Below, one piece after another: positions 41,351 to 51,769 of a stretch of 64,000 nt of DNA (position 1 is the stretch's first letter; each line of letters starts with the position of its first letter). The notes beneath the pieces were generated by a model. That model saw only the letters and a program-made list of their open reading frames with translations, was not told where the DNA came from and made no database searches. The position numbers were made by a program, and so were the translations under genes. Origin of the DNA: Dehalococcoidia bacterium (GTDB lineage Bacteria; Chloroflexota; Dehalococcoidia; Lucifugimonadales; GCA-002694895); NCBI GenBank assembly GCA_029936815.1, contig JAPYRX010000006.1, forward strand, positions 39,182 through 103,181. The letters run 5' to 3'.

Positions 41351-41371
41351 CTTAACTCCAATTAAAAATTA

Positions 41372-44179
41372 TTATTTCATTTCCCCTAGGTTACTACCTA
41401 TTTGTAGATTTATATTTAAAGGAACTACTAATTGTACTACATTAGTCATAATAATGGTAAGTATATTTATTAACTCTTTTGTTTCAGATTTTTCAGATTC
41501 AAATATAAGTTCATCATGTACTTGTAATAACATTTTACTTTGTAATTTTTTGTTCTCTAATTCAGTGTGGATTTTAATCATAGATAATTTGATGATTTCT
41601 GCTGCAGACCCTTGTATGGGCATATTAATTGCCATTCTTTCAGCATGAGCTTGTATCCTTTTATCGTTTGCATAAATTTCTGGGATATGTCTTTTTCTAC
41701 CAAATATAGTTTCAACATACCCCTTATCTTTAACATCAGATTTTGTCTTATTAATATAATCTGAGATTTGAGGAAACCTTTTGAAATATATTTCTATAAA
41801 ATCTTTTCCTTGATTAACACTTAAATCAGTTTGTTTTGAAATTCCATAGGGACTAAGTCCATAAAGAACCCCAAAGTTTAGAATTTTAGCAATTCTTCTC
41901 ATATCTTCTGTAACATTTTCTATTCCACACCCATACATTGTTGCAGCTGTAAAATTATGAATATCCTCTCCATTTTTAAAAGCATCTATTAAATTTTGGT
42001 CTTTAGAAAAATGCGCTAGTACCCTAAGTTCGATTTGCGAATAATCAGCAGAAATAAATTGATGGTTATCAATTTGAACTTCAAAAGCTGCTCTTACTAA
42101 TTTCCCTGACAGTGTTTTTTTTGGGATAGTTTGTAAATTAGGTTCATTGCTTGACAATCTTCCTGTTGAAGTTCCTGACTGATTAAATTTTGTATGAATT
42201 CGATTCGTATTTTGATTAATTAGTTTAGGCAATGTATTTATGTAAGATGATAATAATTTTGATAATTCTCTGTACTCTTGGATTAATTCTAAGAATTGTA
42301 AATTTCTTGAGTCTTCTAATGCAGGAGTATAATTGGTTTTAGATTTGAATTTTTCAACTAATTTATCTTTTAAATCTGTAATTGATTGAGAATCTGTAGA
42401 ATAGCCTGATTTAGTTTTTTTGGTTTTGGGTAAATCGAATTTTTCAAATAATATTTTACTTAATTGTTGAGGAGAATTTAAATTTATTTCTTCATTAGTA
42501 AGTTCTTTCGCTCTAGATTCTAATATTATTATTTTTTTGGCAAATGTTTTGTTGAGATCATTTAAATACTTTATATTTATTGGCATACCAAAATTTTGCA
42601 TACAAATTAAAATTGGGATCAATTCCATTTCTATATTATTGAATAAGTCATCGAGGTTGTTAATCTTTAATTCTTTTTCAAATATAGTTTTTAGTTTGTA
42701 CGTGTAGATTGCATCATTAATTGCGTATTCTGCAATTTGATTTACAGTTTTATCAGCAATATTAGATATGGTTTTGCCCTTGCCTATAATTTCAGATAAT
42801 TGAGTTAAATTTACATTGAATAAGTCATTAGATATATTTTTCAAGCCTAGATTTCTATAGTTTAATAAATGTGCTGCAATTAATGTGTCAAATTTGAAAT
42901 TATTAATCGTAATATGTTCATTTAATTTTTTGTACTGACTTAGAAGTACTGAGTGATCAAAGTTGATATTATGACCGATTTTAAGGATTTTTTCGGATTC
43001 AAAAATTGGTTTTAATTTTTGTAGGGTTTCTAAAATAGGAAGGTTGTTATCATTAGTATGTTGCAAGGGTAAGTAAAAGCCCTCAGATTCATTATAGCTT
43101 AAAGAAATTCCAACTATGTTATTGTCGATCATACTTAAGGAAGTAGTCTCTGTATCAAATGCTATTTCTTTTTGATCGTATAATTTCACAATTAGTTTAT
43201 CTAATTTTTTTACATCATCTATTATATGAAGTTTAAATCTTTTTTGATTTTTTGATTTTCCTTCAATCGATTCTGTGTTTGATTCGTTAAACAATGATTT
43301 TTGATATCTACTACTTAAAGATTTAAATTCGAATTTTTCGAAAAGATTCAACAATCCGGATTTGTTTATATTAGAGATATTCAGTTTGTTAAAATCTATT
43401 TCTATATCAACGTCTAATTTTAGTTCTACAAGCGATTTGGCCCGTATCGAATTTTTCGCATACGTATCAAGGTTACTTCGTAATTTTTCTTGAGGGATTT
43501 TGTCTAGATTCGAAAAAACATTATCAATTGTTTTGTATTCATTAAGTAATTTGATTGCTGTTTTTTTTCCTACTCCTGGAATACCGGGGATATTGTCAGA
43601 ACTATCTCCAGTTAAAGACTTGTAATCAATGATTTGATCAGGTGACAATCCTAAATATGTGTTTTTTATTTCTTCTTCATTAAATGTTTTTAAATCACCA
43701 GTTTTTGATGTGGTGACAATATAAACATTTTCTTTTACAAGTTGATGCAGATCAGAATCTCCAGAAAATATGAAAACTTCATCGTCTTTATTCTGACTTA
43801 GTTTATTACTTAATGTACCTAAAATATCGTCAGCTTCAAAATTCTTCTCAGAAAATGATTCTATGTTAGTATTTGGTAATTCTTGTGTTATTAGATTTAA
43901 TTGTATTTTTAATTCGTTTGGAGCTTCAGATCTGTTTGCTTTGTATTCTGTATACATCTTGTTTCTAAAAGTTGGCCCTTTGGTATCAAATGCAACTCCT
44001 ATATGAGTAGGTTTTATTGAATTTATCAGTTTTAAAATTGTGTTAAAGAAACCATAAATAGCGCTTAATTCTATTCCTTCACTATTTAGCATGGGAGCTT
44101 TTATCCCGTACCATGATCTGAACATTAAGTAATGACCATCTATAAATAAAAATTTATTTTTATTTTCTTTATTATTAAT
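41372..44179 (-). CDS. polA: DNA polymerase I; start extended to a putative ATT codon
   Basis: The track ORF starts at an internal ATG (44125). The upstream in-frame sequence INNKENKNKFLFIDGHYLMFRSWYGIKAP restores the conserved PolA 5'-nuclease N-terminus. AAGGA lies 8 nt before ATT (44179..44177). Body: FSADYSQIELRVLAHFS, DMRRIAKILNFGVLYGLS, LLQVHDELIFE. Confidence 0.9.
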   Translation of the reverse strand: MNNKENKNKFLFIDGHYLMFRSWYGIKAPMLNSEGIELSAIYGFFNTILKLINSIKPTHIGVAFDTKGPTFRNKMYTEYKANRSEAPNELKIQLNLITQELPNTNIESFSEKNFEADDILGTLSNKLSQNKDDEVFIFSGDSDLHQLVKENVYIVTTSKTGDLKTFNEEEIKNTYLGLSPDQIIDYKSLTGDSSDNIPGIPGVGKKTAIKLLNEYKTIDNVFSNLDKIPQEKLRSNLDTYAKNSIRAKSLVELKLDVDIEIDFNKLNISNINKSGLLNLFEKFEFKSLSSRYQKSLFNESNTESIEGKSKNQKRFKLHIIDDVKKLDKLIVKLYDQKEIAFDTETTSLSMIDNNIVGISLSYNESEGFYLPLQHTNDNNLPILETLQKLKPIFESEKILKIGHNINFDHSVLLSQYKKLNEHITINNFKFDTLIAAHLLNYRNLGLKNISNDLFNVNLTQLSEIIGKGKTISNIADKTVNQIAEYAINDAIYTYKLKTIFEKELKINNLDDLFNNIEMELIPILICMQNFGMPINIKYLNDLNKTFAKKIIILESRAKELTNEEINLNSPQQLSKILFEKFDLPKTKKTKSGYSTDSQSITDLKDKLVEKFKSKTNYTPALEDSRNLQFLELIQEYRELSKLLSSYINTLPKLINQNTNRIHTKFNQSGTSTGRLSSNEPNLQTIPKKTLSGKLVRAAFEVQIDNHQFISADYSQIELRVLAHFSKDQNLIDAFKNGEDIHNFTAATMYGCGIENVTEDMRRIAKILNFGVLYGLSPYGISKQTDLSVNQGKDFIEIYFKRFPQISDYINKTKSDVKDKGYVETIFGRKRHIPEIYANDKRIQAHAERMAINMPIQGSAAEIIKLSMIKIHTELENKKLQSKMLLQVHDELIFESEKSETKELINILTIIMTNVVQLVVPLNINLQIGSNLGEMK

Positions 44180-44284
44180 TGTAATAATCCTTGAATTTCC
44201 ATGTTAAAATATATTGTAAGGCTATCTATCTAAATATACTATTAAATTTGTCAAAATAAACTTCAATCAACTTCTAGGAGAACT

Positions 44285-44533
44285 ATGACTTATATTATTT
44301 CAAAAACATGTGTCGGATTAAAAGACGGGTCGTGTGTTGATGTGTGTCCAGTTGATTGCATATATACAACGGATAATGATGATCAATATTTTATTAATCC
44401 TGAAGAGTGCATAGATTGTGCTGCTTGTGAACCGGTGTGTCCTGTTGAAGCTATATATGCAGAGGAAGATGTTCCAAAAGATCAAGAAAATTATATTGAT
44501 AAGAATTATAATTATTTTAATTTAGAAAAATAA
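44285..44533 (+). CDS. 7Fe/8Fe ferredoxin
   Basis: CVGLKDGSCVDVCPVDCIY and ECIDCAACEPVCPVEAIY cluster motifs. Confidence 0.93.
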   Translation: MTYIISKTCVGLKDGSCVDVCPVDCIYTTDNDDQYFINPEECIDCAACEPVCPVEAIYAEEDVPKDQENYIDKNYNYFNLEK

Positions 44534-44552
44534 ATCAATCGTGGGTAAATTA

Positions 44553-47204
44553 ATGAATTTTATTGATAAATATAATATCAGTGATACATTTAATATAGGT
44601 AATAAAAATTATAACTATTGCAGCTTAGATAAGTTGGACAAATCCCACCCCGAACTTAAAATTGGTACGATGCCAAATGCCGTTAAAATAATGATGGAAA
44701 ACGTTCTTCGTAATTCTTGTCTTGATGGTAACGAAGATTTCGATTTAACAAAATTATCAAAATGGTCAGATTTTAACAATTCTGATGAAGTTCCATATTA
44801 CCCCTCAAGAGTATTACTTCAAGATTTTACAGGAGTCCCTGTAGTTGTAGATTTAGCTAGTATGAGAGATGCCGTGAAGAAAAATAATGGAGATCCTTCT
44901 ATAGTTAACCCCATGGTTCCTGTGGATCTTGTTATTGATCACAGTATTCAAGTAGATTATTTCGGATCAAAAAACGCTTTCATAAGGAATGTTGAAAAAG
45001 AATATGAAAGAAATTCCGAAAGATATTCTTTGTTGAAATGGAGCCAAAAATCATTTAGTAATATGAAAGTTGTACCTCCTGGTGCTGGGATAGTTCATCA
45101 AGTTAATCTGGAATATTTATCACCCGTAATTTCTAATAAAAATTATAGTAATACATCTTTGGTAATTCCAGACACTGTTATAGGAACAGATTCACATACT
45201 ACAATGGTGAATGGATTAGGAGTTCTTGCTTGGGGAGTTGGCGGTATTGAAGCAGAATCAGTGATGGTGGGGCAGCCAGTATATATGAAAATACCTTCTG
45301 TGATTGGTGTTAATATAATAGGCTCTTTACCAAAGCAAATGACAGCAACAGATTTGGTTTTAACTATTACTCAAAAATTAAGAAGCTATGGAGTTGTTGG
45401 GAAGATAGTAGAATTTTTTGGAGAAAGCTTTAATTCTTTGTCATTGCCTGACAGAGCTACTATTTCAAACATGGCTCCAGAATATGGAGCAACTGCTTCA
45501 CTTTTCCCGATTGACACAAAAACTTTAGATTACTTAGAATTAACAGGACGGGATTCAAACAAAATTGAAATGATAGAATCATATTCTAAATTACAAGGAT
45601 TGTACGGAGTAGATAATAATAGAAAATCTTTTGAAGATATTATAACAATAAATTTAAGCGATATTGAGCAAAGTATGGCTGGGCCTAAGAGACCTCAGGA
45701 TAAAGTTAAATTATCAGATGTTAGATCAAATTTTTCAAATTTTCTATCTGAGTCAAAAGAATATATTACAGATTCTAGTAACCTTGATCATGGTGCTGTT
45801 GTTATAGCAGCAATTACTAGCTGCACTAATACATCAAATCCGGATGTAATGATTGGCGCAGGAATCTTGGCAAGAAACGCAGTTGAGAATGGATTGAAAA
45901 CAAAGCCCTGGGTTAAAACAAGTCTTGCCCCAGGATCACAAGTTGTGGATGATTACTTGCATAAAGCAGAATTAATTGACCCATTAGAAAAATTGGGATT
46001 TCATATTGTTGGGCATGGTTGTACTTCATGCATAGGCAACAGTGGTCCTTTACCGGATGATGTTTCTGAGAAAATAGATGATCAAGATTTAATTACTTGC
46101 GCAGTTTTGAGTGGCAATAGAAATTTTGAAGCAAGAGTACATCAACAGGTTAAAGCTAATTACTTGGCTTCTCCAATTTTAGTGGTTGCTTATGCTTTAG
46201 CAGGAACCATAGATATTGATTTTGAAAGTGATCCCATTGGTAAAGATAAAAATAACAAAGAAATATATTTGAAAGATATATGGCCTGATAAAGATGAAAT
46301 TGATTATAAAGTAAATGGATCATTGAGCCCGGAAATGTTTAAAAACAGATATGATACAGTTTTTGACGGTGATGATAATTGGCAGAATCTTTCTGTCCCT
46401 GAAGGTGATTTGTATAATTGGGACAAATTTTCTTCTTATATACAACCACTTTCAATTTTTGATGATTTCACTAAAGATTTACCTGAGCAAAAGAACATAA
46501 ATGATGCAAGAATTCTTGCAGTTCTTGGAGATAGTATTACTACTGATCATATTTCTCCTGCAGGAAATATAAGTAAAAATTCTCCTGCCTCGGAATATTT
46601 ACAACAAAAAGATATTGGATTTTTAGATTTTAATACATATGGATCTCGAAGGGGTAATGAAAATATATTGACAAGAGGAACTTTTGCAAATGTCAGATTG
46701 AAAAACCTTTTAACTGATGTCGAGGGTGGGCATACTATTCACTTTCCTTCTGAAGAAAAAATGAGTATTTTTGATGCGTCTGAAAAATATAAACAAACAA
46801 ACACTCCTTTGATTATTATTGCAGGAGACGAATACGGAAGTGGGAGTTCTAGAGATTGGGCTGCTAAAGGACCTTATTTACTAGGTGTAAAATTAGTTAT
46901 TGCTAAAAGTTATGAAAGAATACATAGATCTAATCTTATTGGAATGGGAATTTTGCCAGTTGAATTTACAAATGAGGAAGATTTTAAATCTTTAGATATG
47001 AAAGGAAATGAAATTATTTCTATTGATGATATAAAACAAACCAAAACTCCAGGAAGTTTATTAAATTTATCAATATCGGGACCTGATAATAATTTTTTAA
47101 AATCAATAAAGGTAAAATCTAGAATAGACACAAATGCTGAAGTTAATTATTTCACCAACGGTGGATTATTACAATTTGTACTTAGAAAACTGTTAAATAA
47201 GTAA
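44553..47204 (+). CDS. acnA: Aconitate hydratase A (ATG start; track GTG at 44541)
   Basis: VIGTDSHTTMVNGLGVLAWGVGGIEAE, AAITSCTNTSNPDVM, HGCTSCIGNSGPL, GDEYGSGSSRDWAAKGP. Confidence 0.95.
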   Translation: MNFIDKYNISDTFNIGNKNYNYCSLDKLDKSHPELKIGTMPNAVKIMMENVLRNSCLDGNEDFDLTKLSKWSDFNNSDEVPYYPSRVLLQDFTGVPVVVDLASMRDAVKKNNGDPSIVNPMVPVDLVIDHSIQVDYFGSKNAFIRNVEKEYERNSERYSLLKWSQKSFSNMKVVPPGAGIVHQVNLEYLSPVISNKNYSNTSLVIPDTVIGTDSHTTMVNGLGVLAWGVGGIEAESVMVGQPVYMKIPSVIGVNIIGSLPKQMTATDLVLTITQKLRSYGVVGKIVEFFGESFNSLSLPDRATISNMAPEYGATASLFPIDTKTLDYLELTGRDSNKIEMIESYSKLQGLYGVDNNRKSFEDIITINLSDIEQSMAGPKRPQDKVKLSDVRSNFSNFLSESKEYITDSSNLDHGAVVIAAITSCTNTSNPDVMIGAGILARNAVENGLKTKPWVKTSLAPGSQVVDDYLHKAELIDPLEKLGFHIVGHGCTSCIGNSGPLPDDVSEKIDDQDLITCAVLSGNRNFEARVHQQVKANYLASPILVVAYALAGTIDIDFESDPIGKDKNNKEIYLKDIWPDKDEIDYKVNGSLSPEMFKNRYDTVFDGDDNWQNLSVPEGDLYNWDKFSSYIQPLSIFDDFTKDLPEQKNINDARILAVLGDSITTDHISPAGNISKNSPASEYLQQKDIGFLDFNTYGSRRGNENILTRGTFANVRLKNLLTDVEGGHTIHFPSEEKMSIFDASEKYKQTNTPLIIIAGDEYGSGSSRDWAAKGPYLLGVKLVIAKSYERIHRSNLIGMGILPVEFTNEEDFKSLDMKGNEIISIDDIKQTKTPGSLLNLSISGPDNNFLKSIKVKSRIDTNAEVNYFTNGGLLQFVLRKLLNK

Positions 47205-47207
47205 AAA

Positions 47208-47480
47208 TTAATTTGATGTTATTTCTTTTTTAATTCTACTAATTTTTTTTGATAGTTTCTCATTATCACTTTTGATTATATATGAGTCAAAACTTCCAGC
47301 TTTATCAATATCTCTAATTGCACTTGTAGCTACAATTAGGCTTATTTTTTTATTTAGAGTGTCACTCCAAAAAGATACTTTTTGTAGATTCGGATTGAAT
47401 CTTCTTTTATTTCTATTTTTTGCATGACTGACATTATTTCCTGCTTGGAAAATTTTGCCAGTTAATTCACATTTCGCCAT
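47208..47480 (-). CDS. rpmB: Large ribosomal subunit protein bL28
   Basis: MAKCELTGKIFQAGNNVSHAKNRNKRRFNPNLQKVSFW. Confidence 0.92.
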   Translation of the reverse strand: MAKCELTGKIFQAGNNVSHAKNRNKRRFNPNLQKVSFWSDTLNKKISLIVATSAIRDIDKAGSFDSYIIKSDNEKLSKKISRIKKEITSN

Positions 47481-47586
47481 GACTACCTTTATCTTGTAGA
47501 GTATATTACTTATAATATTAATAATTCAGATGAATTATTTTATCACTGAAAGAATGATTTGTCATTTACATCTTATGTATTAAATT

Positions 47587-49218
47587 ATGAAAACAATAAA
47601 AAAAATAAACGGTTCGGATTTAACTGAAATATTAACTCTTGCCAAGGAATTGATATATGAATATAAGGATCAAATCAATCAATTAAATGTTTTTCCTGTC
47701 CCTGATGGAGACACAGGTACTAATATGTATTTAACATTAGAATCTGCATTGAAAAATATAGATATGAAAAAAGAAAAAAGTATTCATAATGTCAGTAAAG
47801 TCATTGCGAAAAATGCTGTGTTGGGTGGAAGAGGAAATAGTGGAGTTATTTTATCTCAAATCTTGCAAGGATTATCCAATGGATTGAATAACATAGAACA
47901 ATGTGATGTTAATGAATTTGGAATTTCCTTAGAAAGCGCTGTGCAAGCAAGTTATAAATCAGTTAGCAACCCGGTTGAAGGAACGATGTTAACTGTTATT
48001 AAAACTTTTTCAGATTCTTGGAATAAAATAAAAACTACCTCTGATTCATTTAGTACTATTATTCCCCAAGTTTGCGATAATGCTCAAAAAGTTTTGTTAG
48101 ATACTCCAAATATGTTGAATGTTTTAAAAGAGGCTGGAGTGGTGGATGCAGGAGGGCAGGGCCTTATTGTTATATTTGAAGCAATGAAGAGTTATATATG
48201 TGAAGAGAATGCCGATATTGATAAAATTATGAACAAACCTAGTTCAACAGATAATAATTTAAGTTCTTATTTTGAGAAACACACAGAGGATGAATGGGGC
48301 TATTGTGTTCAATTTGTAATTAATGGAGATAATGTTTTACATGATGATGTGAAACACACAGTCGATAAAACTGGAGGATCTACAATTATTACAGGTATCG
48401 AAAATTATATAAAAGTTCACACTCATTCTGAAGACCCAGGAAGTATATTAAGCTCATGTATGAAATATGGTGATTTGATGGAAATTGATATAGAGAATAT
48501 GGATAGGCAATTTGAGGAGTTTGCCAAAACATCTGTTAAACAAGAATCTCTAAAATTAAATGAGAACCAAATATCTTCTGTAATCGCAATATCTAATGGA
48601 CAAGGATTTAATGAATTATTTTATAATATGGGAGTTGATCAAATTATTTTTTGTGAAAATACAATTAATCCCAGTGTAGAAGAAATTTTAGAAGTTTTAG
48701 GTAAATGTTTAACTACAGATGTAATAGTTGTGTGTACTGATAAGAATGCTATTATGGCGTGTGAAATTGCCTCTAAGCAAAGTGATAAAAATGTTTTCAT
48801 TCTTAAAACTCAATCTGTATCCGAAGGATTGTCTTCAATGATTGTTTGCAATAAAGAAAATGATGGCAATACAAACTTGGAGAACATGACGGATTCTATA
48901 AAAAATATGGGATTTGGATCTATTTCACAAACATTAAGATCAGGATCAATGAATGAAATAGAATATAAAGAAAATGATTATATTTCATTCATTGATGGGA
49001 ATATCGTATTTTCTGAAATCGATTTGGTTCGTTCGATTAACAAAACAATTCAACATTTGAACCCAAATGTTGATAGTTATTTAACAATTTATTGGGGATC
49101 TGATATTAAACTTAAAGATATTATAGAACAACAAATTATAGAAATTAATGAATATTTAGATTTAGAATTTCAAAATGGTGGTCAGAAAAATCTAATAGCA
49201 TCATTAGTAATGGAATAA
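47587..49218 (+). CDS. DAK2-domain (FakA/YloV-like) fatty acid kinase
   Basis: LNVFPVPDGDTGTNMYLTLESAL, GGRGNSGVILSQILQGL, VDAGGQGLIVIFEA. Confidence 0.9.
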   Translation: MKTIKKINGSDLTEILTLAKELIYEYKDQINQLNVFPVPDGDTGTNMYLTLESALKNIDMKKEKSIHNVSKVIAKNAVLGGRGNSGVILSQILQGLSNGLNNIEQCDVNEFGISLESAVQASYKSVSNPVEGTMLTVIKTFSDSWNKIKTTSDSFSTIIPQVCDNAQKVLLDTPNMLNVLKEAGVVDAGGQGLIVIFEAMKSYICEENADIDKIMNKPSSTDNNLSSYFEKHTEDEWGYCVQFVINGDNVLHDDVKHTVDKTGGSTIITGIENYIKVHTHSEDPGSILSSCMKYGDLMEIDIENMDRQFEEFAKTSVKQESLKLNENQISSVIAISNGQGFNELFYNMGVDQIIFCENTINPSVEEILEVLGKCLTTDVIVVCTDKNAIMACEIASKQSDKNVFILKTQSVSEGLSSMIVCNKENDGNTNLENMTDSIKNMGFGSISQTLRSGSMNEIEYKENDYISFIDGNIVFSEIDLVRSINKTIQHLNPNVDSYLTIYWGSDIKLKDIIEQQIIEINEYLDLEFQNGGQKNLIASLVME

Positions 49219-49226
49219 ATCAATAG

Positions 49227-51686
49227 ATGTCGGACGATATTAAAAGTAATAAAGAAATATCATTTGAAAACATTAATATTTTTCAAAAAATATTAAACCT
49301 TGAAATAGCTAAAAATTTTGATAACAAATCAGTTGTCGGAGGTGGCTTAGATGGCTATATGGAAACAAATGCTCATTACTTGGTGGAATTGATTAGAAAA
49401 TATGAGGATAAATATGGTAAAAAACCTATTTATGAAAAATTGGATCATGATAACAGACAATTATTATGTAATCGATTAGTAGATGAAATTAATTTATTAA
49501 TTAAAACGGATGACGTATCTGTTAAGAAATCGACTAAATCAAGTTCGAAAATCATTACTAAAACTTTAACATTGGATTCAGATTTGAAATCTATTGGAAG
49601 AGTTCCTTCCAAAATTATTAATATGTTTAGTAATATCCAAATTAAAAATCTTTACGATCTTCTAACTTTTTTTCCTAGGAGGCATCGAGATTTTAATGAT
49701 ATGAAAAAAGTTAACGAATTAATTGCAGGAGAAATTCAAACAGTTGTGTTAACTGTTTGGGAAGCAAAAACAATTAGATATCGTAATGGAGTAAATGCTA
49801 CCGTTGGGATTTTGGGAGACGAAACAGGCAATGTTAAAGTTCAATGGTTTGGTAGAGGTTGGTTAGTTAAGCAATTAAAACCAAATGTGAAAGTTATAAT
49901 AAGCGGTAAAGTAAATCTTTTTAGAGGTAATATATTATTTTCAGGAAATTTTGAGTATGAAATTATTGACCCTGAAATATCGTCTGATTTCACTCATGTA
50001 GGCAGATTTGTTCCTGTTTACCCGTTGACTGGGCAAGTGCACCAAAGAAGTATTAGGCAGATAGTGAAAAAGACATTAGATTTGGTTGGAGATCAGATTA
50101 ATGATTTCATGCCTGAAGGTATCATAACCAAATTAAAATTAATGAACTTAAAAGATGCTGTAAAACAATTCCATTATCCAGACGATTTGAACAGTTACAT
50201 TCAAGCTAGGAAAAGAATAGTATTTAACGAGTTTTTTTTACATCAATCTGCTTGGTTAATTAAGAAAAAAGAACACAAAGCCTCAGAGAAATCTTACAAA
50301 ATTAGAATTTCTTGGGATTTTATAGATAATTTTTTTCAATCATTAACTTTTCAGCCTACCAAATCTCAAATTGGAATCATAAGAGAAATAATAAAAGATT
50401 TAGATAAATCTGAACCCATGACAAGATTATTGCAAGGTGAAGTTGGTAGCGGTAAAACATTGGTTGCTATTGTGTCAGCTTTATCTGTGATAGATAAAAA
50501 TTATAAATCTGCAATTATGGCACCTACTGAAATACTAGCTGAACAACATTATATGAAAACATTAGATTTATTTCGTAAGACAACAAAATTAAGTGAATAT
50601 CACTCTTCTTTTAATATAGAAGGTACTGAAAAAAATATAACTTTAGGATTATTTTTGGGAAGTATGGCTGATAAAGATAAATTTAAAATGATCGATATGA
50701 TATCTAAGGGTCATATCGATATGATTATCGGTACACATACATTAATACAGGATAATGTACACATACCAAAATTAGCTTTAAATATTATTGACGAACAACA
50801 TAGATTTGGAGTACTTCAAAGAGCTTCAATTAAATCTAAGGAAAATATTTATCCTCATACACTTACAATGTCTGCAACTCCTATTCCTAGGAGCCTTGCT
50901 CTTACTGTTTATGGTGATTTAGATCTTTCCGAATTAAATGAACTCCCGTTTGGCGAAAGAAAAGTGAAAACAAAATTTATTAAGTCAAATCGAATCAAAT
51001 CTGGCTATAATCATATAAAAAAACAGATTGAGGAAGGTAGGCAAGCTATAATAGTTTGCCCATTAATTGAAGAATCTGAGAAATTAAATTCTGATTCTGC
51101 TGAAAAAGTTTATTATCAATTGAAAACAGAAATATTTCCTCAATTTAATATCGGATTACTACATGGGAGATTAAAACTCAATGAAAAAGAAAAAATAATG
51201 AGTAATTTTAGAAATGGAGAAATAAATATATTAGTAAGCACGACAGTAATTGAAGTAGGTGTTGATATCCCAAATGCTAGTGTTATGTTAATTTTAAGTG
51301 CTGACAGATTTGGTATGTCTCAATTGCATCAATTGAGAGGAAGAGTTGGACGTGGCACTGATGAAGGATATTGTATATTGGTTTCTGATACTGATAATGA
51401 ACATACGATTGAAAGGTTGAAAATTTTTGAAAGAATTAATGATGGTTTTGAATTATCAGTTGAGGATTTGAGAATTAGAGGTGAAGGAGACGTTATGCAA
51501 ACGAAACAAAGTGGGATCCCATTATTTAAAGTGGCAGATTTGATTAAAGATAGAGAAATTCAAGAAATATCAAGATCAATGGCTGAAGAGTATATAGAAT
51601 TAAATTTTGATGAATTAATCAAAAACAAAACCCTGTATGAAAAGATTTTAATGATTAAAGATCAAATGAAAGGGAAACTTAATTAG
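49227..51686 (+). CDS. recG: ATP-dependent DNA helicase RecG
   Basis: TRLLQGEVGSGKTLVA, IIDEQHRFGVLQRA, MSATPIPRSLALTVYGDLDLSELNELPFGERKVKT, QLRGRVGRG. Confidence 0.95.
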   Translation: MSDDIKSNKEISFENINIFQKILNLEIAKNFDNKSVVGGGLDGYMETNAHYLVELIRKYEDKYGKKPIYEKLDHDNRQLLCNRLVDEINLLIKTDDVSVKKSTKSSSKIITKTLTLDSDLKSIGRVPSKIINMFSNIQIKNLYDLLTFFPRRHRDFNDMKKVNELIAGEIQTVVLTVWEAKTIRYRNGVNATVGILGDETGNVKVQWFGRGWLVKQLKPNVKVIISGKVNLFRGNILFSGNFEYEIIDPEISSDFTHVGRFVPVYPLTGQVHQRSIRQIVKKTLDLVGDQINDFMPEGIITKLKLMNLKDAVKQFHYPDDLNSYIQARKRIVFNEFFLHQSAWLIKKKEHKASEKSYKIRISWDFIDNFFQSLTFQPTKSQIGIIREIIKDLDKSEPMTRLLQGEVGSGKTLVAIVSALSVIDKNYKSAIMAPTEILAEQHYMKTLDLFRKTTKLSEYHSSFNIEGTEKNITLGLFLGSMADKDKFKMIDMISKGHIDMIIGTHTLIQDNVHIPKLALNIIDEQHRFGVLQRASIKSKENIYPHTLTMSATPIPRSLALTVYGDLDLSELNELPFGERKVKTKFIKSNRIKSGYNHIKKQIEEGRQAIIVCPLIEESEKLNSDSAEKVYYQLKTEIFPQFNIGLLHGRLKLNEKEKIMSNFRNGEINILVSTTVIEVGVDIPNASVMLILSADRFGMSQLHQLRGRVGRGTDEGYCILVSDTDNEHTIERLKIFERINDGFELSVEDLRIRGEGDVMQTKQSGIPLFKVADLIKDREIQEISRSMAEEYIELNFDELIKNKTLYEKILMIKDQMKGKLN

Positions 51687-51769
51687 AAATGGAATTTCTT
51701 GTGTTTTTTATTAATATGCAGTGATGTAAAATATATGCTCCAACAATATTATTTATTCACAATATTTTT

